Source: Thermobacillus sp. ZCTH02-B1
GTDB lineage: Bacteria > Bacillota > Bacilli > Paenibacillales > Paenibacillaceae
Assembly: GCF_002159085.1 (NCBI RefSeq)
Contig: NZ_LZRU01000024.1
Location: 1-64,000 of the forward strand
Length of the DNA: 64,000 bases
Direction: 5' to 3'
Positions 27,596 through 35,825 of the stretch are shown here, piece after piece (within the stretch, counting starts at the first letter, position 1; each line of letters opens with the position of its first letter). The notes beneath the pieces are model-generated. The model did not search any database. It worked only from the letters and a program-made list of their open reading frames with translations, and had not been told where the DNA came from. The translations under genes and the position numbers were made by a program.

Positions 27596-28465
27596 ATGGT
27601 CGCAAAGCAGCACATCGGCCTCAGGAAGAAGGAAATTGCCACACGCATTGTCATGCTCACCATCGGCGCGATCCTGATGGCCGTCGCGCTTGAAATATTT
27701 CTTGTTCCGAACGATGTCATCGACGGCGGCATCACGGGCATATCCATCATCCTTCACGAACTGACGGGCGTTCGGCTCGGGCTTTATCTGTTCTTCCTCA
27801 ACCTCCCCTTTCTGTTCCTCGGCTACAAACAGATCGGCAAGACGTTCACCCTGTCGACGCTCTACGCCGTCTCGGTCATGTCGCTCTGCACGTTCCTGCT
27901 CGAGCCGATCGCGCCGATCACGATCACGAAGATTCTCGCCGCGATATTCGGGGGCGTCATCCTCGGCGTCGGCGTCGGCCTCGTCATCCGGTTCGGCGGC
28001 TCGATGGACGGAACCGAGATCGTCGCGATCCTGATCAACAAGAAAACGCCGTTTTCCGTCGGCGAGGTCGTCATGTTCTTCAATTTCTTCATCCTGACGT
28101 CCGCCGGCTTCGTCTTCGAATGGGACAGCGCGATGTATTCGCTGATCGCCTATTTCATCGCGTACAAGGCGATCGACATCACGATCGAAGGGATGGACGA
28201 GTCGAAGGCGGTCTGGATCATCAGCGACGCCGCGGCGGAGATCGGTACGGCGATCCTGCACCGGCTCGGGCGGGGCGTCACCTATCTGTCCGGCGAAGGG
28301 GCTTACACGGGGGACAGCAAAAAGGTCATCTTCTGCGTCATCACGCGGCTCGAAGAAGCGAAGATGAAGTCCATCGTGCAGGAGCTGGACCCGAACGCGT
28401 TCATGGCCATCGGCAACATCCACGACGTGAAGGGCGGACGGTTCAAGAAGAAGGATATCCACTAG
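27596..28465 (+). CDS. YitT family membrane protein
   Basis: The 289-residue protein is a typical YitT. It has five transmembrane helices beginning GAILMAVALEIFLVPNDVIDGGITGISIIL and LGLYLFFLNLPFLFLGYKQIG. GGVILGVGVGLVIRFGGSMDGTEIVAILI follows. The C-terminal cytoplasmic DUF2179 domain reads GRGVTYLSGEGAYTGDSKKVIFCVITRLEEAKMKSIVQELDP. The biochemical function is unknown; DUF2179 may bind a small ligand. It is closer to the family consensus than the copy at 24118. The ATG at 27596 has GAAGGGA upstream. It appears to be a single-gene unit. Confidence 0.9.
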   Translation: MVAKQHIGLRKKEIATRIVMLTIGAILMAVALEIFLVPNDVIDGGITGISIILHELTGVRLGLYLFFLNLPFLFLGYKQIGKTFTLSTLYAVSVMSLCTFLLEPIAPITITKILAAIFGGVILGVGVGLVIRFGGSMDGTEIVAILINKKTPFSVGEVVMFFNFFILTSAGFVFEWDSAMYSLIAYFIAYKAIDITIEGMDESKAVWIISDAAAEIGTAILHRLGRGVTYLSGEGAYTGDSKKVIFCVITRLEEAKMKSIVQELDPNAFMAIGNIHDVKGGRFKKKDIH

Positions 28466-28724
28466 AAGGAGAAATTTCCTCCATGTCGCCGGGATGAACG
28501 GGAACCGGGGAACATTCGAAGCCGAGGCTTCGCCGGTTTGGGGCGAAACTTCCCGGGAACCGGGAGTCCGCAGAGACATGGGGTTTTTTTTCTTTTGTTT
28601 AGTGATTGGCGGCGACCGGGTATTGGCGGCGTACCGGGCACGGATGAACATGCAAAGCAGCCATGCCGCGCAGGGCTGGTTGGCCGGCGCCGTTCGGGCG
28701 CGGTTGGACCGCGCGGGCCGTTTG
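28466..28724. other. Intergenic region without a recognisable gene
   Basis: Only short hairpins are seen, such as CGAAGCC-GA-GGCTTCG near 28517 and several GGGAACC units. A T-run follows at about 28583-28596 that might terminate yitT transcription. The reading frames across it have no ribosome binding sites or recognisable products. Confidence 0.4.
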
Positions 28725-28753
28725 TTGAACGCCCGTGGCCCTGCCGCTATAAT
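28725..28753 (+). promoter_or_regulatory. SigA promoter of the thiL-tsaEBD operon
   Basis: TTGAAC (28725-28730) and a perfect TATAAT (28748-28753) are separated by exactly 17 bases. They lie about 45 bases before the thiL ATG and would drive the five overlapping genes. Confidence 0.85.
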
Positions 28754-28798
28754 TAGTGCATATTGACAATGCGCTCGAAACCTTGGGAGGCGTCCGGG

Positions 28799-29893
28799 AT
28801 GGACGAGTTTGCGCGGATCCGCCTCTGGACGGGCGGCCGCCAGCGTCCGGAATGGCAGCGCTCGCGCGGCGTCGTCGTCGGCATCGGCGATGACGCCGCC
28901 GTGCTCGAGCCGGACCGGGAGGGCGCGGGCGCACCCCGCCATCTGGTCTGGACGATCGACACGATGGTCGAGGACGTGCATTTCAGCACATCGACGATGG
29001 ACGATGCGGACATCGGGTGGAAAGCGCTCGCGAGCAACGTGAGCGACATCGCCGCGATGGGCGCCGAGCCGCGGCACGCCCTCGTCTCCGTCAGCATGCC
29101 GCGCTCCCGCGATCCGGAGCGGGTGCGCCGCCTCTACGACGGCCTGTACGAATGCGCGGACCGCTACGGCGTCGCGATCGTGGGCGGCGACACGACGGCG
29201 TCGCCGGATCGCCTCGTCGTGACGGTGGCGCTGGGCGGATCGGTCGAGGCCGGGAAGGCGGTGACGCGCGCCGGCGCGCGGCCGGGCGATCTCGTGTTCC
29301 TCACCGGCCCGGTCGGCCTGTCGGCGGCGGGGCTGCACTGGCTGTCGGGAGCCGCCGGGAACTTCACCGGGCCGGTGCCGCTTGAGGCGGCGGAGGCGGC
29401 CGGCACGGCCGCGCTCGTCCGCGCGCACCGCCGGCCGCAGCCGTCCGTGGCGGCCGGACGGCTGCTGGCGGCCAGCGGCGCCTGCACGTCGCTCAACGAC
29501 GTGAGCGACGGGCTCGCGAGCGAAGCGCGGGAGATCGCCGAGGCGTCCGGCGCGGCACTCGTCATCCGCGAGCGCCTGCTGCCGGTTCCCGGCGATCTCG
29601 CCGCGTACGCCCGCGCGGCCGCCGGCGGCGACGGGGCGCGCGCCGGCGAACTCCTGCTGGGCTGGATGCTGGGCGGCGGCGAAGATTACGTGCTGCTCGG
29701 CACGATGGACCCCGCCGCCGCCGGCCGGCTGGCAGCGGCGTTCCGCGAGGCGGGGCTCGAACTTCACGTGATCGGTGAAGCGGAGGCCGGTCCGGCCGGC
29801 GTGTGGCTCGAGCCGGCGGACGGCGGCCCGAGGCGGCCCGCCGGGGCCGCGGGATACAATCATTTCGGCGTCGGCCGGGAAGAAGGACGGTGA
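28799..29893 (+). CDS. thiL: Thiamine-monophosphate kinase
   Basis: ThiL phosphorylates thiamine monophosphate to the active cofactor thiamine diphosphate. The 364-residue AIR-synthase-fold protein has the metal/ATP motif VGIGDDAAVLEPD and DTMVEDVHFS. It also shows ASNVSDIAAMGAEPRHALVSVSMP, AIVGGDTTASPDRLVVTVALGG and the C-terminal NDVSDGLASEAREIAEASG and GGGEDYVLLGT. GGGAGG precedes the ATG. It is the first gene of the unit. Placement before tsaE is common in Bacillales, although the two pathways are not chemically linked. Confidence 0.94.
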   Translation: MDEFARIRLWTGGRQRPEWQRSRGVVVGIGDDAAVLEPDREGAGAPRHLVWTIDTMVEDVHFSTSTMDDADIGWKALASNVSDIAAMGAEPRHALVSVSMPRSRDPERVRRLYDGLYECADRYGVAIVGGDTTASPDRLVVTVALGGSVEAGKAVTRAGARPGDLVFLTGPVGLSAAGLHWLSGAAGNFTGPVPLEAAEAAGTAALVRAHRRPQPSVAAGRLLAASGACTSLNDVSDGLASEAREIAEASGAALVIRERLLPVPGDLAAYARAAAGGDGARAGELLLGWMLGGGEDYVLLGTMDPAAAGRLAAAFREAGLELHVIGEAEAGPAGVWLEPADGGPRRPAGAAGYNHFGVGREEGR

Positions 29894-29898
29894 ACGCC

Positions 29899-30513
29899 GT
29901 GGACGGACAACATGTGCATGGATGGAACGCGGGCGGCCGATCCCCGGGCGAAGGGGATGCCGGCGGGCGGTCCGCCGGTGAACGGTTGTGGAGCGAAGGG
30001 GACAGGATCGACCGGGGCCCGGACGGTCCGGATGTTGGATCGGCGGTATGGCGCGCAGAGGATGAGCGCGGGACGGCGCGGCTCGCCGAATGGCTGGCGG
30101 AGCGCGCGGAGCCGGGCACGGTCATCGCGCTGGACGGGGATCTGGGCGCGGGCAAGACGTTCTTCGCGCAATGCTTCGCCCGGGCGCTCGGCGTCCGCGA
30201 AGTCGTGAACAGCCCGACGTTCACGATCATCCGGGAATACGAGGACGGGCGGCTGCCCCTGTACCACATGGACGTCTACCGTCTCTCACAGGAAGAGGCG
30301 GACGAGCTCGGGCTGGACGAATATTTTTACGGACGGGGCGTCGTGCTGGTGGAGTGGGCGCGGCTCATTCCCGATCTGCTGCCGCCGGAACGCCTCGCGA
30401 TCGAGATCGGGCATGACGGCGGCAGCGCGCGGACGATCCGGCTGACCGGTACGGGCCGGCCGTATGCCGACTGGTGCCGGATGCTTGCAAGGGAAGGAGC
30501 GGGCGGCGCATGA
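29899..30513 (+). CDS. tsaE: tRNA threonylcarbamoyladenosine biosynthesis ATPase TsaE
   Basis: TsaE is the small P-loop ATPase that works with TsaB and TsaD to make the t6A base of ANN-decoding tRNAs. The Walker A motif is ALDGDLGAGKTFFAQ. Other signatures are VVNSPTFTIIREYEDGRLPLYHMDVYRL and GVVLVEWARLIPDLLP. The core spans the last 150 residues; about 50 extra N-terminal residues are Gly/Asp-rich. I use the GTG at 29899, with AAGGACGG eight bases upstream. A GTG at 29890 that overlaps the thiL stop is nearly as likely. The 3' end overlaps tsaB in an ATGA arrangement. Confidence 0.9.
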   Translation: MDGQHVHGWNAGGRSPGEGDAGGRSAGERLWSEGDRIDRGPDGPDVGSAVWRAEDERGTARLAEWLAERAEPGTVIALDGDLGAGKTFFAQCFARALGVREVVNSPTFTIIREYEDGRLPLYHMDVYRLSQEEADELGLDEYFYGRGVVLVEWARLIPDLLPPERLAIEIGHDGGSARTIRLTGTGRPYADWCRMLAREGAGGA

Positions 30514-31610
30514 AGGGACAAGCGGGCAACCCGTTCGACCGGCCGGTGCTGGCGCTCGACACGTCGACCGCCGCGCTCTGCGTCGCCGTCGTCGCGGGCG
30601 GCCGCGTCTTGGCGGAAGCCCGGTCGATCGTGGAGCGCAGCCATTCGGTGCTGGCCGTGCCGATGGTCAGGGACACGCTCGCGAAGGCGGGGGTGGCGCG
30701 CGGCGATCTCGGCGGCATTGCCGTCGGCCTCGGCCCGGGATCCTACACGGGCGTGCGGATCGCGGTGACGATCGCGAAGACGCTCGCCTGGGCCTGGGGC
30801 GTGCCGCTCGCCGGCGTGTCCAGCCTCGAGGCGCTGGCGCTCGGCGCGGCGTCTGCGCCCGGCGCGTCGGAAGGGGAGGCGGCCGGAGCGGGCGCCGCGT
30901 CCGGCGGGGCGGACCGTTCGGCGGAAGCGGCGCGCGCCGCTTCCGGTCCGGCGGGCACGCGCCGCGAATGGATCGTGCCGCTGATGGACGCGCGGCGCGG
31001 CCAGGTCTACACCGCCCTGTTCGAATCCGGCGGATCCGGCGGCGGCTGGCGGCGGCTCGCCGGCGACGGCATCCGGCTCATGCGGGACTGGGCGGACGAG
31101 CTGGCGGAACGGGTGGAACGGGGACTCGGCCGAAGCGGGACGGACGGCTCCGGTGAAGCGGTGACCTTCGGCCGTTCGCCGGACAGCCGGAACGTGGCAG
31201 GTGCCGGATCGCCGGCCGGACCGGAGACGCCGGGCGCGGCGACGGCTGCGGCGGGCACGGCAGGGGCTGGCGCGGCGCAACCGGCGGCGGGGCCGGCCGG
31301 AGCGGAATCGCCAGGTTCGACGTTTCCGGGGGAAGCGGCCGAACCGGCCGCCGCGCCGCCCGATGCGATTCGGTTCGTCGGCGATCCGTCGCTCCACCTC
31401 GCCGCCATCGGGCGGCTGAAAAATCGGCTGGACGGCCGCGTGCGGATCGAGGTCTTCCCGACCTTCATGGAAGGTCGGGCGATCGCGGAGCTCGGCATCC
31501 GGCGTCTGGCCGCCGGCGAAGCCGACGACCCGCACGCGCTCGTGCCGAACTATACGCAGCTCGCGGAAGCGGAAGCGAAGCTTCTCGCCGCCGGACGGCA
31601 GGAGGGATGA
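30510..31610 (+). CDS. tsaB: tRNA threonylcarbamoyladenosine biosynthesis protein TsaB (expanded)
   Basis: TsaB is the inactive ASKHA-fold partner that holds TsaD and TsaE together. The N-terminal half is standard: LALDTSTAALCVAVV, ERSHSVLAVPMVRDTLAKAG and VGLGPGSYTGVRIAVTIAKTLAWAWGVPL. The protein is 366 residues, against about 230 normally. The excess is two low-complexity inserts rich in Ala, Gly and Pro, at about residues 112-155 and 215-290. The second separates two otherwise recognisable parts of the C-terminal domain. There is no frameshift, so the gene looks functional. It starts within the tsaE stop codon and ends overlapping rimI. Confidence 0.9.
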   Translation: MKGQAGNPFDRPVLALDTSTAALCVAVVAGGRVLAEARSIVERSHSVLAVPMVRDTLAKAGVARGDLGGIAVGLGPGSYTGVRIAVTIAKTLAWAWGVPLAGVSSLEALALGAASAPGASEGEAAGAGAASGGADRSAEAARAASGPAGTRREWIVPLMDARRGQVYTALFESGGSGGGWRRLAGDGIRLMRDWADELAERVERGLGRSGTDGSGEAVTFGRSPDSRNVAGAGSPAGPETPGAATAAAGTAGAGAAQPAAGPAGAESPGSTFPGEAAEPAAAPPDAIRFVGDPSLHLAAIGRLKNRLDGRVRIEVFPTFMEGRAIAELGIRRLAAGEADDPHALVPNYTQLAEAEAKLLAAGRQEG

Positions 31611-31612
31611 CG

Positions 31613-32134
31613 ATGGGCGAACGCGCGCGGGATGCGCAGGGCCACGGTGGAGGCGCCGGGAGCGCCGCGAAGGTGCCGGAGTTCCGGCCGATGCTGTTGT
31701 CCGACGTGCCGGTGATCGCGGCGATCGAGCGGGAAGTGTTCACGGTGCCGTGGTCGGCGGAGGCGTTCGTGAGCGAGCTCAAGCACAACCAGTTCGCCCG
31801 GTACACGGTGATGGAGCTGGATCGGAACATCATCGGGTACGGCGGCATGTGGGTCGTCATGGACGAGGCGCACGTGACGAACGTCGCGGTGCGCGCGCCG
31901 TACCGCGGACGCGGCTACGGCGAGATGCTGATGCGCCGGCTCATGCAGACGGCCAGGGAGCAGGGCGCGAAATCGATGACGCTGGAAGTCAGGGTGTCGA
32001 ACGAAGTGGCGCAGAATCTGTATCGCAAACTCGGGTTCGTGCAAAACGGCATCAGACCCCGGTATTACACCGACAATCAGGAGGACGCCTATATCATGTG
32101 GGCGGATCTTACCGCCGGAGGCGGGACGGCATGA
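31613..32134 (+). CDS. rimI: Ribosomal protein bS18 alanine N-acetyltransferase RimI
   Basis: This GNAT enzyme acetylates the N-terminus of ribosomal protein bS18. The 173-residue product has EREVFTVPWSAEAFVSELKHNQFARY, the acetyl-CoA loop VRAPYRGRGYGEMLMRRL and LEVRVSNEVAQNLYRKLGFVQNGIRPRYYTDNQEDAYIMW, all typical of RimI. AGGAGG lies seven bases before the ATG at 31613; an ATG at 31607 overlapping the tsaB stop has no room for the site. The 3' end overlaps tsaD. The tsaB-rimI-tsaD order is the usual Bacillales arrangement. Confidence 0.93.
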   Translation: MGERARDAQGHGGGAGSAAKVPEFRPMLLSDVPVIAAIEREVFTVPWSAEAFVSELKHNQFARYTVMELDRNIIGYGGMWVVMDEAHVTNVAVRAPYRGRGYGEMLMRRLMQTAREQGAKSMTLEVRVSNEVAQNLYRKLGFVQNGIRPRYYTDNQEDAYIMWADLTAGGGTA

Positions 32135-33180
32135 CGGCTTCCGCTCGCGGCGGCGCCCGCGCCGGCGTCATCCTGGCGATCGAGACGAGCTGCGACGAGA
32201 CGTCGGCCGCCGTCGTGCGCGGCGGCAGGGAAGTACTGAGCAACCTGGTGTCCAGCCAGGTCGACGCGCATCGCCGGTTCGGCGGCGTCGTGCCGGAGAT
32301 CGCCTCGCGCAAACACGTGGAATCGATCACGCGCATGATGGAGCTCGCGGTGGCCGAATCGGGACTTGAGCTCCGCGACATCGACGCCGTCGCGGTGACG
32401 CAGGGGCCGGGGCTGGTCGGCTCGCTGCTCGTCGGCCTCGCCGCCGCGAAGGCGTTGGCGCTGGCGCTGGACGTGCCGCTGATCGGCACCCACCACATCG
32501 CGGGACACATCTACGCCAACCGGCTGGTCGGCGAGATTCGCTATCCCGCGGTGGCGCTCGTCGTCTCCGGCGGGCATACCGAGCTGGTCGTCCTCGAGCG
32601 GGAAGGAAGCTTTCGGATCATCGGCCGGACGCGGGACGACGCGGTCGGCGAGGCGTACGACAAGGTGGCGCGGGCGCTCGGGTTTCCGTATCCGGGCGGA
32701 CCGCACATCGACCGGCTGGCGTCGGATGCCGACGACGTGAACGAGCTGCCGCGCGCCTGGCTCGAGCCCGATTCGTACGACTTCAGCTTCAGCGGCCTCA
32801 AGTCCGCCGTGCTCGCGGAGATCAACAAGGCGAAGATGAAGGGCGAGCCGCCGATGCGGCCCGCCCTGGCGCGGGGATTTCAGGAGTCGGTCATCGATGT
32901 GCTCGTGACGAAGGCGCTGCGCGCGGCGGAGGCATTCGGCGCCCGGCAGCTGCTCTTGTGCGGCGGCGTTGCCGCGAATCGCGGCCTGCGGGCGGCGATG
33001 GCGGCGGCCTGCGGAGCGCGCGGCCTGCCGCTGTCCATTCCGCCGCTCGAGCTCTGCACGGACAACGCCGCGATGATCGGGGCCGCCGCCTATCTGAAAT
33101 GGGTGCGCGGCGAGTTCACCCCGCTCGACGCGAAGGCCGACCCGCTCCTCTCCCTCGAGGAATGGTCGGTGAAGGACTGA
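32131..33180 (+). CDS. tsaD: tRNA N6-adenosine threonylcarbamoyltransferase TsaD
   Basis: TsaD transfers the threonylcarbamoyl group to A37 of ANN-decoding tRNAs. The 349-residue ASKHA protein carries ILAIETSCDETSAAVV, the metal-binding pair His122/His126 in GTHHIAGHIYANRL, LVVSGGHTELV, the nucleotide loop GEAYDKVARALGFPYPGGPHIDRLA, and LCGGVAANRGLR with the C-terminal CTDNAAMIGAAA. Its length matches the family. It overlaps rimI by four bases and is the last gene of the operon, followed by a bidirectional terminator. Confidence 0.96.
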   Translation: MTASARGGARAGVILAIETSCDETSAAVVRGGREVLSNLVSSQVDAHRRFGGVVPEIASRKHVESITRMMELAVAESGLELRDIDAVAVTQGPGLVGSLLVGLAAAKALALALDVPLIGTHHIAGHIYANRLVGEIRYPAVALVVSGGHTELVVLEREGSFRIIGRTRDDAVGEAYDKVARALGFPYPGGPHIDRLASDADDVNELPRAWLEPDSYDFSFSGLKSAVLAEINKAKMKGEPPMRPALARGFQESVIDVLVTKALRAAEAFGARQLLLCGGVAANRGLRAAMAAACGARGLPLSIPPLELCTDNAAMIGAAAYLKWVRGEFTPLDAKADPLLSLEEWSVKD

Positions 33181-33230
33181 AGGGAGAACCGCGCGGACGG
33201 GCGACGGACGGGCGTCCGGCCGAAAAGGGA

Positions 33231-33263
33231 AAAGTCCCGCTTGAGGCGGGACTTTGTTTATTT
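33231..33263. terminator. Bidirectional terminator after tsaD
   Basis: AAAGTCCCGC (33231-33240) pairs with GCGGGACTTT (33246-33255) and is followed by GTTTATTT. The stem overlaps the last codons of the converging gene and can serve both strands. Confidence 0.85.
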
Positions 33264-34346
33264 GAAGAAGAGAAAATGGGTCGGAAGCTTGCGCAGTTCG
33301 CCGTCGGACGGCTTGTTGACCACGCGGCCGTTGAACACGAGCGACGACGAGCCGCCGCCGTCGAGGTTGTAGGCGTCCTTGACGCCGTAGCGCTTGAGCA
33401 GGATCTGCAGCTCCTCGAGCGTCGCGCCGGAGCTGCCCTTTTCGTCGTAGCCGTCCACGACGAGGATGAGCAGCTGGTCGTCCTTGTAGTTGGCGATCAC
33501 GGTGCGCGGCGCGCGGCGCGGGTTCGTCTTCCACTTCTCGGGGATGGGCTGGGCGCGGCCGTTCTTCATCAATATCGGCACGAAGGACGCGCCGAACCGC
33601 GGCTTCAGCCGGTCCAGCTCTTCCTGCTTCTCGAACTTGCCGCCGATGAGCTGCATCTTGTCGTTCATGCCGACGAAGAACAGATCCTTGTACGTCGGGA
33701 CGAAACCGTCCACGTATTGTCCATCGACGATCGTCGTGCCGAGCGGATAGCGCTTGCCTCCCGAATCCCAGAAACCGCCCGCGTTCACGCCGGCGACGGC
33801 GCCGTACCGTTTGACCGCCGACAGCGTCGTCTCCGCGCCGCCCAGCTTGTCCTGTCCGAGCACCATCGTCATCGCCTTGTCCGACTTCAGCTTCACCTTC
33901 AGGGCGTAGCCGTTGAAGTGCTGCGCCTTGATGTGGAAGAGCTGCGCCGTGATCCGGCCCGAACGCACTTCCTCGACCGGCTTGCCGAGCCGGGCCGTGA
34001 TCCGCCGGTCGTAAATCGCGTACGGCCTGCCGACCTGGGCGGCCGCCAGCTTCGCGATCCGCTCCGCCTCGGCGGCGGCCAGCGCGTACAGCTCCGCCGA
34101 CCGGCGAAGCGACTCGCGCGTCTCGCGGGCCAGCCCGATCGCCTCGTCGAGGCCGGCGGACACCTCCGCGATCCTCGTCCCCGCCTCGGGTACCGCCGGC
34201 AGACGGAAAGCCGGGTACGCCCGGTCGGACAGCGTCAACGTCAGATCGGAGCCCGCCGCCGCCAGCCAGATCCCGAGTCCGAGAAAAGGCGCCGCGGCGA
34301 GCAGAAACAGACGGTTGATCGCGCGGGGAGTCAGTATCCGGTTCAT
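33258..34346 (-). CDS. Phosphodiester glycosidase (NAGPA-domain) family membrane protein
   Basis: The 362-residue protein has one N-terminal transmembrane helix (about residues 12-32) and a helical segment (about 55-110). An extracytoplasmic NAGPA/DUF2233-type domain follows, known to hydrolyse phosphodiester-linked sugars in some members. Signatures are GAVAGVNAGGFWDSGGKRYPLGTTIVDGQ, APRTVIANYKDDQLLILVVDG and AYNLDGGGSSSLVFNGRVVN. Such proteins in Firmicutes may process wall teichoic acids or exopolysaccharide; the substrate here is unknown. It overlaps the end of the upstream coiled-coil gene by four bases, so the two form one operon. Confidence 0.85.
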   Translation of the reverse strand: MNRILTPRAINRLFLLAAAPFLGLGIWLAAAGSDLTLTLSDRAYPAFRLPAVPEAGTRIAEVSAGLDEAIGLARETRESLRRSAELYALAAAEAERIAKLAAAQVGRPYAIYDRRITARLGKPVEEVRSGRITAQLFHIKAQHFNGYALKVKLKSDKAMTMVLGQDKLGGAETTLSAVKRYGAVAGVNAGGFWDSGGKRYPLGTTIVDGQYVDGFVPTYKDLFFVGMNDKMQLIGGKFEKQEELDRLKPRFGASFVPILMKNGRAQPIPEKWKTNPRRAPRTVIANYKDDQLLILVVDGYDEKGSSGATLEELQILLKRYGVKDAYNLDGGGSSSLVFNGRVVNKPSDGELRKLPTHFLFFK

Positions 34347-34807
34347 TTCAACACATCCAGCTGCTTCTCGAGCTGCTCCAGTTTCTCCTTCACTTCATGG
34401 AGCTGCGTGTAGAGCAGATTGCGGTCGTCCTTCTCGCCGGTCGCGTTGTCGCGGGTGAACGTCAAGAGTTCGTTCAGCTCGTTCACCTTCGCCTCGACGG
34501 CGTCGATATCGGCGCGGAAAGACGCTTCGAGCTCGGCCATCCGGGTTTCGACTTCCCGCTGCATCGCGGCGATCCGTTCCGCCGTTTGCCGCTCGATGTC
34601 GGCCGTCATGCGGGCCCGGAGCTCGTCGGCGTACCACGCGGCGCCGGCCGCGCCGCCGGCGATGAGCAGCAGCCAGACGAAGACGAACAGGAGGGCGGCC
34701 GCCCTCGACGCGGACGCCTTCTTGCGGGAAGCGCGCGCCGGCATCTCCGCACCGGTTGCCGTCAGGAACTCCGCGCCGGATGCCGTATGGTACGGATCGT
34801 TGCGCAT
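34343..34807 (-). CDS. Membrane protein with extracytoplasmic coiled coil
   Basis: The family is not recognised. The 154-residue product has a cytoplasmic N-terminus of about 40 residues and one transmembrane helix (AALLFVFVWLLLIAGGAAGAAWYA). A long heptad-patterned helix follows to the end (RMTADIERQTAERIAAMQREVETRM... and LHEVKEKLEQLEKQLDVLK), suggesting a membrane-anchored coiled coil. The ATG at 34807 has GGAGAAAGG upstream; the frame extends further but without a site. It is cotranscribed with the phosphodiester glycosidase and could scaffold or localise it. Confidence 0.72.
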   Translation of the reverse strand: MRNDPYHTASGAEFLTATGAEMPARASRKKASASRAAALLFVFVWLLLIAGGAAGAAWYADELRARMTADIERQTAERIAAMQREVETRMAELEASFRADIDAVEAKVNELNELLTFTRDNATGEKDDRNLLYTQLHEVKEKLEQLEKQLDVLK

Positions 34808-35360
34808 CGTTTCGCCACCTTTCTCCGAATCTGCCGCTTTGTCGAATCTTCTTTTTCCGGATCTTCCGCTGTTCCGAATCGGCGGCATCACCGGGCATGC
34901 CGCGGGACGTCCGGGGTTCCCGCAGGAATCGTCCGTTTTCCTAGCGTAACGGATTTTCTTCCGATTGGGAACCCTGTCGGAATTCCCGGATCAGGAAAAC
35001 GCCAGGCAATCATGAAGCGGCGAAGGCATCCCATTCAATTAGACGGGCTCACGCCCGTTTGGTTGCGAAACGGCGCATCACGGTACTGCGTCCCGTTCCG
35101 GGAGGGTGCGGCCCGCTCAATACGGCATTTGACGGTACCACATACCGCTGCGGGAGGATGCGGCATGTCTCGTGAGACGCGGGGAACGGCGAATCACGGT
35201 CCGGGGAGACCGCCAACCGGGCCGCAAACGGGCGGAACGGGCGGCCGGGTGGCGCGCCATAACGATTCGGGAACCGTCAACGGGCCGGCGCCCGCCCGTC
35301 CCGACGCCGCAATGCCGCCCCCTGCTACGCGCGGGTACAGAAAAAACGGAATTTTTCGAA
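34808..35360. other. Intergenic region upstream of the leuA promoter
   Basis: No gene is supported. A small hairpin ACGGGC-TCAC-GCCCGT lies at 35043-35058. The remainder is GC-rich, with several ACGGTAC/GCGGGAGGATGCGGC-like motifs, and becomes AT-rich only at the leuA promoter. Frames crossing it have no plausible product. Confidence 0.4.
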
Positions 35361-35389
35361 TTGACAAAACCCATTTGCGGGAATATAAT
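35361..35389 (+). promoter_or_regulatory. Consensus SigA promoter of the leuA leader
   Basis: TTGACA (35361-35366) and TATAAT (35384-35389) both match the consensus perfectly, with 17 bases between. Transcription would start near 35396, giving an mRNA leader of about 1.1 kb before the leuA ATG. Confidence 0.92.
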
Positions 35390-35416
35390 GTGTACCAATC
35401 CAACGCATACATCCGA

Positions 35417-35775
35417 AACGCGATGAACAGGAGCAGTAGGGTGAAGCCGGGATGCCGGCGGGGCGCAAGCCCCGGGTCGGCCAGAGAGCTGCGGGTTGGT
35501 GCGACGCAGTCGAAGGTGATCCCGAATCTCGCCTGGGAGCGGAACGGCGGAACGGACGGCGTGGGAGCCGGCACCACCGGCCCCGACAGCCTCCCATTAT
35601 GCCGTTACGGCTGACCCCCGTAATCGGGTGCATGCGGGCGCGTGCAGCGCCGCATGCGTGAGGTGGACGCACCGGCCGGGGCCAACGGTCGGGCACGGGC
35701 GTCAACAAGAGTGGTACCGCGCGGGCACAAGGCCTGTCGTCTCTTGAGCGATCGGGAGACGGCAGGCTTTCTTGA
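35417..35775 (+). promoter_or_regulatory. T-box riboswitch 1 (leucine) upstream of leuA
   Basis: The leader starts with the T-box opening CGATGAACAGGAGCAGTAG. AGAGAGCTGCGGGTTGGTG begins the distal Stem I module at 35483. The likely specifier is CTC (35528-35530) before GCCTGGGAG. The antiterminator T-box AAGAGTGGTACCGCG lies at 35707-35721; its TGGT would pair with ACCA of uncharged tRNA-Leu. A terminator follows, GCCTGTCGTCTC pairing with GAGACGGCAGGC and then TTTCTT (35732-35773). With charged tRNA the terminator forms; with uncharged tRNA-Leu the antiterminator forms and transcription continues. Confidence 0.9.
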
Positions 35776-35825
35776 TTTCCGGGATCCCGCCGCGCGGGAC
35801 GATACAAGCGAACAGACTCGCAAAA

